A stretch of 64,000 nt of DNA, from contig CM042090.1 of assembly GCA_023512835.1 (NCBI GenBank), forward strand, positions 53,679,365 through 53,743,364. Direction: 5' to 3'. This DNA comes from Taxillus chinensis. Its lineage: Eukaryota > Streptophyta > Magnoliopsida > Santalales > Loranthaceae. Position numbers and translations under genes: made by a program. Positions 22,778 through 33,785 of the stretch are shown here, one piece after another; positions within the stretch are counted from its first letter, which is position 1, and each line of letters begins with the position of its first letter. The notes beneath the pieces were generated by a model. That model made no database searches, was not told the origin of the DNA, and saw nothing but the letters and a program-made list of their open reading frames with translations.

Positions 22778-23369
22778 GCCTATATGAATGTCATGTTATG
22801 CATGATGATAGGTTAGGATGACAAGTCAAGATAAAGAATAAACCAATAGTAAAGACAGTCAAATGTGCAGGGGATGACTTAAAGACTACCCTACAAAACA
22901 AAGGTTAGCATGGCATGGAATGAGCAAACAAAATGTGGGTCAATACCCCTGATGGGCTTTTATTGCTACCCCTATCTTATTCGTTGGTTCCCAAACTTCC
23001 TCAATAGAGGGCTCCGTACACCATGGGATTTACCGGAGGGGGATCTTAAAAGGACGTGCCTTAAAAGAACCTCACGCTTGAGTGAGGAGTCCGAGGCCCC
23101 ATTGCGGATAATGATCGACGCGCTGGGGACCGTACTGAACCTCGATAACCTAAATTGTGCTAAACCCGGGTATAGGGTTATGCATGTATGCAACAAGTAT
23201 GGAAAGCAGTAAATCACCACTATCATGGTAGTTAAAGCGTATAAATAAATTACAGTAAATATGAGCAACAATCAAACAATTTAGCACAACAGTTAAATAT
23301 ATACAACAGTATAATTAAAATAACCTCCTAATCCTTAGTCCTAGACCTAACTCTCTAAAGTGTTCATTA
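22778..23369 (-). other. Element 4: 5' leader between PBS and ORF1
   Basis: No gene. In sense order this is the untranslated leader, which may hold packaging signals. The phrase TGGTTCCCAA in a similar setting is also present in the element 7 leader (near 53637), with the purine/pyrimidine content otherwise diverged. Confidence 0.5.
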
Positions 23370-23387
23370 TCCTCAGCAGAGTCGCCA
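23370..23387 (-). other. Element 4: primer-binding site
   Basis: Two bases inside the 5' LTR end (23390), the minus strand reads TGGCGACTCTGCTGAGGA. It starts with TGG, as expected for pairing to a tRNA CCA end, and resembles the tRNA-Arg-type sites reported for Ogre-like elements. The tRNA assignment is inference. Confidence 0.7.
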
Positions 23388-23389
23388 GC

Positions 23390-24647
23390 TGTCATCACTG
23401 GTTTTCGTTCGGGCTCTTTTGGGGTGAGCTCAAACTAAACCAATGGTGAAAAAATTTAGAGTCGCCACCAACTGTTTTTGGGGTACAGTCGGATACCCTC
23501 TACTTTGAGTAGTTTTAAGTGTATGGTCTGCGTTATCAGAGATGGGATCGGGAGTTGGTTACGTGTAGGGAAGGATTAGCACCCCTACAGCGCCCTTTCG
23601 GTATCTAATTTAGGAGGAGGAGGTTTTATTTTATTTATACTGCCATGACTGGGCTAAGTTAAAAAGTTTGTGATTTTTATTTGGCTAAGTTATTTATTAA
23701 AGTCAAGGTTAAAATGGATTTATCCTAAATTTTTAAAGGGAATCCTAAAGGTTTTGGATTTTTGAAGGGGATAATGAGATCCTAGGGATTGGTTTGTTTT
23801 TTGGTTTTGCTCTTGAAAATTGAAAATCCTAAAAAATATTTGTTTATTTTTCCCCCTTTTTTGGTTTGGGTTAGAACATACATTTTGTGTTTGTTTTTCT
23901 ATATTTTTTTTGTTGTTTTTTTGTTGTTTTTTTTTTGTTTTTTTTGTTTTTTTGTTGGAAGACGTTTGGAAAACATTTTATGAAAACATTTTCAAAACAT
24001 GTTGTTGAAGAGATTTTTTTTAAAAAAACAATTTATTAAAAAAACGTTTTGCTTTTTTTTTGTTTGTTTTTCTGTTTCGTTTTGTTTTTTGTTTGTTTGT
24101 TTGTTTGTTTGTTTGTTTTGTTGTTTTTTTTGTTTGTTGTTTTTTGTTTGTTGTTTTTTTTGTTTTAGAAATTGAAGTACCAACTTTGGTTTTCTTCCTC
24201 TCTTTTTTTTTTTGTTTTGTGAACCCAAAATCTTAAAGCCAATTTAGGAACATATGCATGAAAATAAAAACGTGGAGTGTGTGATTATGGCATCCACAAA
24301 AGAAAAAGAAAATCACTCTTTTTTTTTCTTTTTTTTTTCATGTTCTCCCTCTGCTCTCTCCTTTTTCTTTTTTGTTTTCCCTTTCTTTTTACTATACTTT
24401 ACATATTACAACATACACATAGGAAGAAATGCAGGAAAATACAATGAAAAAGGTTAAAAAGCAATTACATCAAATATAGATAAGCTAAAAAAACGAAAAT
24501 TAGAAAAATGCTAAAACAAAAATTACACCAAATATAGATAAACTGAAAAAAGTATTGAAAAGATAAGGGCTAAACTGACTTTGAAGCTTGCAACACCAAT
24601 CTTCTGTTTGAACTCCTATCGGCGTTGATAATCACTTGCTTAGAACC
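23390..24647 (-). repeat. Element 4: 5' LTR, segment 1 (split by element 5)
   Basis: Matches 9645-10876 of the left LTR, including the T/G low-complexity tract (23880-24215). The match breaks at TAGAACC and resumes at 33781, after element 5. Confidence 0.9.
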
Positions 24648-24704
24648 TGTAAGGACCCGTACCTTGAGTTAGTCAGTTTTGCCTCCTGAGTAGAGTTTTT
24701 CTAG

Positions 24705-25160
24705 ATTTTGACCTAGTAGATGGACTCCAATGAATTCACGTGCAAAAGGAAAGATGCTTAGAATGATGTCCTCTATCTACCACAGAAGTTTCAGGCCAAA
24801 TGGACATGTATGTGAGGTGCACGTGATATGGGTCCAATTCACGTGCAAGTGTGGTTGTCTTCTAAATGATGCAAGGAGGCTAGGGGTGAAGTTTGAGAGC
24901 ATTTGGAGTGCATATGGAGTTGCACGTGAATTGGGGAATTCACGTGCAAATTGTCGTACAGGCATATTTTTGCATGATTCCCTTGGTTTTGACATTCTAA
25001 GGAACTTTCTCCAAAGGACCATGTCAAAATTCTGAGTATTTTGGCCTATATGGGTGCGGAAAGGTGCTAACTTGTGTGATCAAAACTACGTCGTTTTGAT
25101 CCTGGGTTTCACTTAATCAAAACTACGTCGTTTTGATAGTGGGAGGCCTATATAAGGATG
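24705..25160 (+). promoter_or_regulatory. Element 5: U3 promoter module shared with element 1
   Basis: Contains repeated CACGTG cores, including GTTGCACGTGAATT paired with AATTCACGTGCAAATTG. It also holds two copies of the palindrome with arms ATCAAAAC and GTTTTGAT (near 25079-25100 and 25115-25136) and a TATA box at 25149. The element 1 LTR has one copy of the palindrome at about 4199. A second copy of the module is in the 3' LTR at 32072-32520. Confidence 0.7.
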
Positions 25161-25764
25161 AGGAGACTCCTTGTTCTAGGGTTAGGGGTTTTTTCGGCCA
25201 TTGCGGCCGTCGTGGAGAGAGAGAGAGCTAGAGAGAGGGAAAGGGGGGAGAAGCTGGCCGTTCTTTGCCGGAGCATCTTGCGTGGGGAGGACGGCATCTA
25301 ACGCGGGAGCAAGGAGGATCTTCTTTAAGGTAGGGGTTCTGTCTTCTTGTACCTAATCCAGGGTTAGGCCCTGTGGTGAATAAATCATTGGATATCATTT
25401 TTGTTATTATATTATTTATATGTAAATTCATATAGGTGTGATCTCCTATATGAATGTTGGCCTTCAATGGCGTGTTGTTTGGATATATGTATATATGCCT
25501 GCCAAGTGTTTGACATAATGCCTGTGAGGCTGTGCATGTTATGTATTTGAGGTAATGCCTGTGAGGCTGTGCATGTTATGTGTTTGAGGTAATGCCTGTG
25601 AGGCCACGCACGTCCCGTGTGTTAGATTATGTCTGTGTGGCTAGGTTTATGAGCTTGTGGATATATGCATGCTAAGTGTTCGATGTTATTCCTGTGTAAC
25701 TAAGCATACTCAGTGTTTGATGTTATGCCTGTATGGCCATGTGTGCTGCGTGTTTGCTTGTACA

Positions 25765-25975
25765 CCCGGTGGCTGTGGAAGCCCGGGACTATTTTGTGGA
25801 ACCCGGTGGTGTGGAAGCCCGGGACTGTTTTGTGGAACCCGGTGGTCGTGGAAGCCCGGGACGTTTTGTGGAACCCGGTGGCTGTGGAAGCCCGGGACTG
25901 GTCTTGGAACCCAGGTGGCCGTGGAAGCCCGGGACTGTTCTTGGAACCCGGTGGGCGTGGAAGCCTGGGAGTGTT
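25765..25975 (+). repeat. Element 5: 36-37 bp minisatellite in the 5' LTR
   Basis: Units read ACCCGGTGG, GTGGAAGCCCGGGACTGTT, then TTGTGGA. Six units are here against five at 33127-33300 in the 3' LTR. The open frames across it are repeat translations. Confidence 0.85.
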
Positions 25976-26462
25976 TATGTACCAGCCTGTGTATGATTGT
26001 ATTTGCTGTTATAGCCTTGTAATTATGTCCTGGTGGAATAATTGTATCACGACACGACACTTGTACACAAGGCATGTAGATATTAGGTGCATGGGATGGG
26101 TTGGGGAGACATGATCCCTGCGAGGCTGTGGTTGCTCACCCCTCCTACCATGTTGTTTTCTTTACGGAACCTACAGGCGTTAGGTGGGACCCCAAGGTGG
26201 AAGACCTTATTTACTTTACTGTTTATGTTATTTTTATGGGAACTGATGTAACCCCAATGGGGATGGATTGAAAGGAGGACTTTGTAATAAAGACTGATTT
26301 AGTTTGTGGACTGCTTGGATGGACTTTATTTTTCTTGAATGTGTTGTGAATGTTTAAAATGTTAAATTCTTGATTTGTATCCTAACCCCTTTGCCCTCCG
26401 TGTGGGTAAAAGGGGAGTCACGTACCGGTTTCCTCGGGTTGGAAATCCGGGGCGTGACAATA

Positions 26463-26474
26463 TGGTATCGAGCA
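26463..26474 (+). other. Element 5: primer-binding site
   Basis: TGGTATCGAGCA begins three bases after the 5' LTR end. It resembles the initiator tRNA-Met site TGGTATCAGAGC, with one base missing. Confidence 0.75.
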
Positions 26475-26889
26475 TGGTCTAGTTGGCCTTAGGGTAGTGG
26501 GCGGACTTGGTTATCTTGAGTCCTTTGGAGGAGCCTGGAGGGACATGCCTGATCAACATGGTCCTCTTTGAGCCTCCAAGGTGTACTTAGGGTAGTCCAG
26601 TCTTGTGGTAGGATTTGCATGCATTGGCATTAGGGCACTAGTTGCATTTGTTGTCATGTGTGAAGGATGTGCATAACATGATTATGTGTGAGCTGTGCAA
26701 CTCGAATATTCTTAGAATGCCTTGGGTATGACTACAATGTGGACTGTCTTGTGTGCAATATTGATTGATGCAATGGTTAAAATGTGTGTAATGCCATGTA
26801 CGGCTTGACTTGATAATGAGGTAGAGGTAGTCAACTTGTTAGTAGTCAAACGCGTTCGACGTTTGTGCATCTTACTTCATGTAGTAAGA

Positions 26890-28040
26890 ATGCCACCGAG
26901 GAGAGTGACACGTGCGTCCGGGCGATGGGCGATGAGTCATCTGCCCATGAGGGTCCGGGTGCGGGGCCATCCGTTGGGGGGGCATGCGTTGTTCCTGCAC
27001 AGCTACAAGAAGGCATCCGGTGGAGGTACGAGAGCTACGGGAGGGGCTCCGGCAGATGTTCGGGAGGAGGTGCGCCGTGAGATGGCGGCCACGGCAGGGT
27101 GGTGCCACCACCACCACCACCAATAGGAGAGCTGCCTCGTGAGCGTGAGAGTTCGCTGGGTGGTGTACCGACCCGTGCGAGAGGATGACGTGGTGACACG
27201 GTTCCGAAAGGAACAACCTCCGCGATTTGAGGGGGGAGAAGACCCTGTGGTAGGCGAGCGGTGGTTGAGGCGGATTGAGCATGTGTTCTCCTTTCTCCTG
27301 CCCAGGGGAGGAGGATAAGGTGCGGCCGGCAATTCGGCAGGTGGAGGGGGATGCTTTGGAGTGGTGGACGAGTGTTGCGGGGAGCCGTGCGGTACAACTC
27401 ATGTTTTGGGAGGAATTCTTGCAACTCTTCCATGATGAGTTCTTCCCGAGAATCGGTGAGATGGCGAAAGAGGGAGGAATTTGGCAGCCTGAAGCAAGGA
27501 TCGAAGACGGTGCCCGAGTATGAGCGGGAGTTCCAGAGCTTGAGTAGGTTTGCCCCCGAGACAGTGGCAAAGGAGGACCCGAAGGCCCACAAGTTCACTC
27601 TGGGTCTTAGGCCAGCCCTTAGGGAGAGGGTGGCGATTCTACGCTTGAGGACCTATCGTCGAGGCCGTGGAGACGGCCCGTATAGGCGAGAGAGAGCTGG
27701 ATGGTGGGAGGCAGGCCCATCAGGGGTCGCCGATTGCAGAGTGGGCCTGATCGAGATGCAGGGTCCAAGAGGCTCAAGACGGAGGAGAGGGATAGCAGTT
27801 CCTTCCGCAGCAGAGGGACAGACATTGGTGAACCCAGGGAGGTCTAGCTTTGGCGGTGGCGACAGGGCGGTCCAGCCAGGGGGTCTCCCCGGCGGTTGTT
27901 CTGCTGTGGGGAGCAAGGCCACTTGAGAAAGGAGTGTCCAAAGAGGGACCGGAAATGCCATAGATGTGGACGAGAGGGCCATCCGAGCCGGGTTTGCCGG
28001 AGTGGCAACAGGGGAGTTGGAGGCATGACATCCAGCACAA
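26890..28040 (+). pseudogene. gag: Element 5: gag with CCHC knuckles, frameshifted
   Basis: The likely start is the ATG at 26890 (PPRRVTRASGRW). The retrotransposon gag domain is spread over three frames: FRKEQPPRFEGGEDPVVGER (about 27205-27264), IRQVEGDALEWWTSVAGSRA (about 27330-27390) and VPEYEREFQSLSRFAPETV (about 27510-27570). A CCHC-type knuckle follows near 27896-28010 (CCGEQGHLRKEC, then CHRCGREGHPSRVC, the second being canonical). A CAC run gives six codons of His just before a stop at 27124-27126. Long minus-strand frames here are GC-rich shadows. Confidence 0.8.
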
Positions 28041-28309
28041 GGAGTGATGCCGGTTTCGTGCACCAGCAGGAGAGACCAGCTCGTCGGTGGCCGGCTAGTC
28101 GGGCGGATCGAATCGGACCCGACCTCGGGGAGGCCGGAGCGGCGGCAGGCGAAGCCTGGAGGCGGCCTTGGCGGGAAGCGCCCGGTGAGTGAGCCGACTA
28201 GCGGCACGAGCCAAGGGAGGGTGTTTGCGGCTGGAGGCGACGTGCCCGGAGGAGGCCGAGCTACCACCCCCACCAGTCGAGGGTGGAGCAGGACCATCGG
28301 TGGTTAGAG

Positions 28310-28690
28310 GTACCCTCTTGATCTCTCGTACCTTAGCTTCGTTCTTTTCGATACGGGTGCATCATGTTCGTTTGTTCTTGAGCTTGTAATAGACGGCTTG
28401 GGGTTAGCTTGTGTGGAAGCCGCAAGGCCCCTAGTTGTGGAGTCTCCAGGTGGGAGGCATGATTGAGGTACGGAGAGTGTGTCGTGGATTGTGTGTTAAC
28501 CATAGGCGAGGTGGAGCCGAGTTTTGACTTGCATGTAATGCCTTTGAGGACGTTTGACCTGATCTTGGGTATGGATTGGCTTATGGCTTTCCAGGCCAAG
28601 ATAGGACGTTATCGGCGGCGTGTGACCTTCGTGACACCTGCGGGGACCTCTTGCACCCTGCAGGGGGGAGTGGGATTGTGAGGCGAGTCG
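28310..28690 (+). pseudogene. pol: Element 5: aspartic protease
   Basis: The retropepsin active site reads LFDTGASCSFV at about 28344-28376, with DTGAS at 28350-28364. The C-terminal part, DLILGMDWLMAF, is at about 28558-28593 in another frame. The intervening region is shifted at least once. Confidence 0.8.
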
Positions 28691-28700
28691 GGCCGGGCCG

Positions 28701-30130
28701 GTGTTGGACCGGTGGGGTGCCATTACCCACAAGGTTAGCAGCCCGACCTTTCTTGAGGAGGGTAAGGTGGAAAAGAGGGTGTGGCCCGTTGTTGTGGACC
28801 AATTTCAGGATGTTTTCCCTGAGCGGTTGAGGAGTTTGCCACCTAAGAGGAGTGTGGAGTTCACCATTGAGTTGGTGCCGAGGACGGGTCCGATTTCCCA
28901 AGTAGCGTATCGTATGGGGCCAGCTGAGTTGAGGGAGCTTCAGAGGCAAATCGAGGAGTTGGTGGGTCAGGGGTATATCAGACCGAGTATCTCACCTTGG
29001 GGTGCCCCGGTGCTCTTTGCTAAGAAGGCCGATGGCACGCTTCGTCTCTCGCATCGACTACAGGAAGGCGAATTCGGTGATCGTGAAGAACAAGTACCCG
29101 TTGCCTCGGATAGATGACCTGTTTGACCAATTGAGTGGGGCCCGGTGGTTTTCCAAAATAGATTTACGGTCGGGGTATCACCAGCTCGGGGTTAGGGAGG
29201 AGGACAACCCTAAGACGGCTTTTCGGTGCGGGTATGGGCATTATGAGTGGGTAGTGATGCCTTTCGGGCTCACTAATGCGCCAGCGTGTTCATGCATTTG
29301 ATGAACCAAGTCTTTGCCCCATACTTAGACTCGTTCGTGGTGGTGTTTATCGACGATATCTTGGTGTATTCCAAGACCGAGAGGGAGCATGTGGAGCACT
29401 TGGCAACAGTGTTGCAAACCTTGAGGGACCAGCACTGTTTGCTAAGTTTAGCAAGTGTGAGTTTTGGGCTGCGGGAGGTTCACTTTCTTGGCCATGTGGT
29501 GTCACTGAGGGAGTTAGGGTGGACCCGGCAAGATTGAGGCCGTGGCATCGTGGGCGAGGCCAACCAACGTTTTTGAGATCCGTAGTTTTCTTGGCTTGGC
29601 GGGGTACTATCGTCGTTTTGTAGAGGGGTTCTCCCGTTTGGCAGCGCCTATGACAGCGTTGACTCGGAAGGGCGTGAAGTTTGATTGGACTGACAAGTGC
29701 CAGCAGGCGTTTGAGACTCTCAAAACCCATTTGACCACTGCACCGGTGTTGAGGTTACCTCGGGAGGATATTCCATATGAAGTGTACTGTGATGCGTCCA
29801 GGGGTTGGTTTGGGGTGTGTGCTTATGCAGGAGCACGGTGTGGTAGCTTATGGGTCGAGGTAGTCAAAGCCTCATGAGCAGAATTATCCTACTCATGATC
29901 CGGAGTTAGCGGTGTTATCTTCGCCCTGAAGAGTTGGCAGCACTACCTCTTGGGGGAAAAGTTTGTGGTGTTCTCGGATCACAAGAGCCTTCAGGACATC
30001 TTTACTCGAAGGACTTGAATTTGGGGCAAAAGAGATGGGTGGAGTATTTGCAGGACCTTTGATTTTACTCTTGCCTATACCCCGGGCAAGGGTAATGTTG
30101 TGGCCGATGCATTGAGCGAGAAAAGGGAAA
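28701..30130 (+). pseudogene. pol: Element 5: reverse transcriptase and RNase H, frameshifted
   Basis: RT pieces: [19 protein letters not shown] (about 28973-29030), [20 protein letters not shown] (about 29053-29112), [24 protein letters not shown] and the catalytic [10 protein letters not shown] with FIDD at 29346-29357. RNase H pieces: [40 protein letters not shown] and [13 protein letters not shown]. At least four frame changes occur over 1.4 kb. The copies of each motif are otherwise close to chromovirus consensus, including full catalytic residues. Confidence 0.85.
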
Positions 30131-30389
30131 GCTGAGGTGGCCGTGAGAGAGTGGAAGTTGATGGAGCAGTTGGCGATGTTGCAGTGCAGCCTATTGTTCG
30201 TGATGGTGGGACGATCCCTGAGTCCTTTGGTGGTAGTGCCTGAGTTGTACCGGCGCGTCCGGGAGGAACAATGGGTGACATTGAGTGCGAGGTTCTCCGT
30301 GCCCGTATTGAGGCCGGGGAGCTATCCTGGGGACCGGACAGAGGGTCCTGAGCATGAGTTGTCGTTTCAGGGGCGGTTGGTAGTAGCTT

Positions 30390-31691
30390 CTTCCCTCGGG
30401 GATGAGGTGATGAGGGAGTTTCACCAATCTAGAGTTCTTTGTGCATCCAGGGGGTACGAAGATGTACCATGCGCTTCGGGGGCATTTTTGGTGGCCTGGG
30501 ATGAAACGCGATGTAGCTGCCTTTGTTTCGCGGTGCCTCACGTGTCAGCGGTGAAGGCCGAGCATCGACGGCCGGCGGCGGGCATGTTACGACCCTTGCC
30601 CATAGCGAGTGGAAGTGGGACCATATCGCGATGGATTTTGTGACTGGTCTTCCACCCACCACTGGGAGGAAGGATATGATTTGGGTGATTGTGGATCGAC
30701 TCACAAAGTCGGCCCATTTCCTTGCTGTTCGCGAGCGGGACTCCATTGGGACCTTGAGTCGGCTATACATGAACGAGATTGTGAGACTGCATGGAGTACC
30801 ATCATCGGTTGTCTCTGACCGGGATTCGAGGTTCACTTCCCGTTTCTCGGCAGGTTTGCAGGAGGCTATGGGGACCAAGCTTCACTTGAGTACAGCCTTT
30901 CACCCTGAGACTGACGGCCAGACAGAGAGGACGAATCAGACGTTGGAGGACATGTTACGGGCCTGTGTGTTAGATTTCGGGGGTTCGTGGGCAACTCACC
31001 TTCCTTTGGTGGAGTTTGCCTACAACAACGGTTATCAGGCATCCATTGGGATGGCTCCTTTTGAGGCGTTGTATGGACGGCCATGTCGATCCCCTTTGTG
31101 TTGGACCGAGGTGGGGGAGACAGCTCTCTTGGGACCGCAGTTGGTTCAAGAGGCTACTGAGAAGGTCAAGTTGATTCGTCAGCGTTTGTTGTCAGCTCAG
31201 AGTCGGCAGAAATCTTATGCGGATCAGCGACGGTGACCTTTGGAGTTTTCTGTTGGTGATCACGTGTTCCTTCGTGTCTCTCACGTCGTGGACATCGACG
31301 GTTTGGGCGAGGTTCCAAGCTATCTCCGCGGTTTATTGGTCCTTTTGAGATTCTGGATCGTGTAGGGCCTGTGGCCTACCGGTTAGCGTTACCACCGCGG
31401 CTGCGTCGAGTGCACAACGTGTTTCACGTGTCCCAGTTGCGGAAGTATCACCCTGACCCCACTCATGTGATTGATTGGGGGACGTTGGACATTGCGGATG
31501 ACATGTCCGTCATTGAGGCCCCTATCCGTATCCTAGATCGGCGAGAGAAGCTTTTGCGTGGTCGTGCTATTCCTTTGGTTCGCGTGCTGTGGCAGCACCG
31601 TGGCATTGAGGAGGAGACATGGGAACGTGAGTCCGTGATGCGTGAGCAAAGACCCGGACTTGTTCGAGGACGAACAATCTTAAGCGTGTGA
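30390..31691 (+). pseudogene. pol: Element 5: integrase with C-terminal chromodomain, frameshifted
   Basis: The HHCC zinc region is present but shifted (30420-30560). The core is clean from 30523 to 31236: IAMDFVTGLP, VVSDRDSRFTSRF and the Glu in FHPETDGQTERTNQ give the D-D-E set. A second block (31371-31691) carries [20 protein letters not shown] and a chromodomain-like segment at about 31506-31649 ([33 protein letters not shown]). Chromodomains direct integration to modified chromatin and mark the chromovirus (here Tekay/Del-like) branch. A stop at 31234-31236 and a shift separate the two blocks. Confidence 0.88.
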
Positions 31692-32000
31692 GGTGGTCAT
31701 TGGCCAAGGGATGGATAGTGATGTTTTCTTGTGATGTGTTTTCTTGTATTAGTTGATGTATTTGTATTATCTTTTAAAGACATGTGTTCTTATTTGTGAT
31801 GTGCCTTGAGATGTGTATTCGTGCCATGTGGACATGTGTTATGTGCATTATTGTGGTTATGGATTATGGTGGTACTGTGATGTGCTGTTGTGCTGTGTGT
31901 GGTGTAGGACCCATTTGGATGTTGTGGCTCGCCGTGTGGCAAATGGGTAGCTTGTGTTTGTTTTCCTCTTATGTCATTTCTTTTCGAGGACGAAAAGTCT

Positions 32001-32014
32001 TAAGGGGGAGAGGA
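32001..32014 (+). other. Element 5: polypurine tract
   Basis: TAAGGGGGAGAGGA abuts the 3' LTR start TGTAAGG. A related string without the long purine run (CGAGGACGAACAATCTTAAG, about 31665-31684) lies 320 bp upstream and looks like an older partial duplicate of the same region. Confidence 0.85.
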
Positions 32015-33780
32015 TGTAAGGACCCGTACCTTGAGTTAGTCAGTTTTGCCTCCTGAGTAGAGTTTTTCTAGATTTTGACCTAGTAGATGGACTCCAATGA
32101 ATTCACGTGCAAAAGGAAAGATGCTTAGAATGATGTCCTCTATCTACCACAGAAGTTTTAGGCCAAATGGACATGTATGTGAGGTGCACGTGATATGGGT
32201 CCAATTCACGTGCAAGTGTGGTTGTCTTCTAAATGATGCAAGGAGGCTAGGGGTGAAGTTTGAGAGCATTTGGAGTGCATATGGAGTTGCACGTGAATTG
32301 GGGAATTCACGTGCAAATTGGCGTACAGGCATATTTTTGCATGGTTCCCTTGGTTTTGACATTCTAAGGAACTTTCTCCAAAGGACCATGTCGAAATTCT
32401 GAGTATTTTGGCCTATATGGGTGCGGAAAGGTGCTAACTTGTGTGATCAAAACTACGTCGTTTTGATCCTGGGTTTCACTTAATCAAAACTACGTCGTTT
32501 TGATAGTGGGAGGCCTATATAAGGATGAGGAGACTCCTTGTTCTAGGGTTAGGGGTTTTTCAGCCATTGCAGCCGTCGTGGAGAGAGAGAGAGAGCTAGA
32601 GAGAGGGAAAGGGGGAGAAGCGCCGTTCTTTGCCGGAGCATCTTGCGTGGGGAGGACGGCATCTAACGCGGGAGCAAGGAGGATCTTCTTTAAGGTAGGG
32701 GTTCTGTCTTCTTGTACCTAATCCAGGGTTAGGCCCTGTGGTGAATAAATCGTTGGATATCGTTTTTGTTATTATATTATTTATATGTAAATTCATATAG
32801 GTGTGATCTCCTATATGAATGTTGGCCTTCAATGGCGTGTTGTTTGGATATATGTATATATGCCTGCCAAGTGTTTGACATAATGCCTGTGAGGCCGTGC
32901 ATGTTATGTATTTGAGGTAATGCTGTGAGGCGTGCATGTTATGTGTTTGAGGTAATGCCGGTGAGGCCACGCACGTCCCGTGTGTTAGATTATGTCCGTG
33001 TGGCTGGGTTTATGAGCTTGTGGATATATGCATGCTAAGTGTTCGATGTTATTCCTGTGTAACTAAGCATACTAAGTGTTTGATGTTATGCCTGTATGGC
33101 CATGTGTGCTGCGTGTTTGCTTGTACACCCGGTGGCTATGGAAGCCGGGACTGTTTTGTGGAACCCGGTGTTGTGGAAGCCCGGGACGTTTTGTGGAACC
33201 CGGTGGTCGTGGAAGCCCGGGACTGTTTTGTGGAACCCGGTGGCGTGGAAGCCCGGACTGTTCTTGGAACCCGGTGGCCGTGGAAGCCCGGGAGTGTTTA
33301 TGTACCAGCTTGTGTATGATTGTATTTCTTGTTATAGCTTGTAATTATGTCCGGTGGAATAATTGTATCACGACACGACACTTGTACACAAGGCATGTAG
33401 ATATTAGGTGCATGGGATGGGTTGGGGAGACATGATCCCTCTTGGTGTGGTTGCTCACCCCTCCTACCATGTTGTTTTCTTTACAAGGAACCTACGGGCG
33501 TTAGGTGGGACCCCAAGGTGGAAGACCTTATTTACTTTCTTGTTTATGTTATTTTTATGGGAATCGATGTAACCCCAATGGGGATGGATTGAAAGGAGGA
33601 CTTTGTAATAAAGACTGATTTGGTTTGTGGACTGCTTGGATGGACTTTATTTTTCTTGAATGTGTTGTGAATGTTTAAAATGTTAAATTCTTGATTTGTA
33701 TCCTAACCCCTTTGCCCTCCGTGTGGGTAAAAGGGGAGTCACGTACCGGTTTCCTCGGGTTAGAAATCCGGGGCGTGACA
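32015..33780 (+). repeat. Element 5: 3' LTR
   Basis: Nearly identical to the 5' LTR. Differences are mostly one- or two-base indels and one fewer CCCGGTGG minisatellite unit. Followed by the GAACC duplication at 33781-33785. Includes a second copy of the shared U3 module (32072-32520). Confidence 0.92.
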
Positions 33781-33785
33781 GAACC

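Larger units (their letters stand above)
24648..26459 (+). repeat. Element 5: 5' LTR
   Basis: Bounded by the GAACC duplication on the left and the PBS on the right. It holds the U3 module shared with element 1 (24705-25160), a TATATAA box at 25149-25155, a GAGAGAGA leader, two GCCTGTGAGGC-type repeats (25515-25600) and a CCCGGTGG minisatellite (25765-25975). Confidence 0.92.
24648..33780 (+). mobile_element. Element 5: Tekay/Del-like chromovirus inserted in the 5' LTR of element 4
   Basis: Two LTRs of 1,812 and 1,766 bp begin TGTAAGGACCCGTACC and end GGGGCGTGACA. They are flanked by a perfect 5-bp duplication GAACC (24643-24647 and 33781-33785). The intact target reads through at about 10871-10880 in the other LTR of element 4. 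Internal order is PBS, gag, protease, RT, RNase H, integrase with chromodomain, polypurine tract. Coding parts are GC-rich compared with the rest of the window. Almost every domain is split by small frameshifts although the LTRs are nearly identical, so the insertion looks recent or the assembly carries indel errors. Confidence 0.92.

Noticed and set aside
24730..25035. A 101-codon ORF found twice (also 32097-32402), at first taken as a conserved small protein
   Set aside because: Both copies lie in the two LTRs of element 5, so the duplication is explained by the LTRs. The region is U3 promoter sequence shared with element 1, not coding.
25657..26114. ORFs with repeated WKPGT / EARDC units
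   Set aside because: Translations of the CCCGGTGG minisatellite in the element 5 LTR. The same frames recur, shortened, in the other LTR at 33020-33435.
26872..28949. Long minus-strand ORFs rich in Pro, Ser and Arg opposite element 5
   Set aside because: The plus strand here has gag, CCHC and protease motifs. The antisense frames are open because the region is GC-rich.
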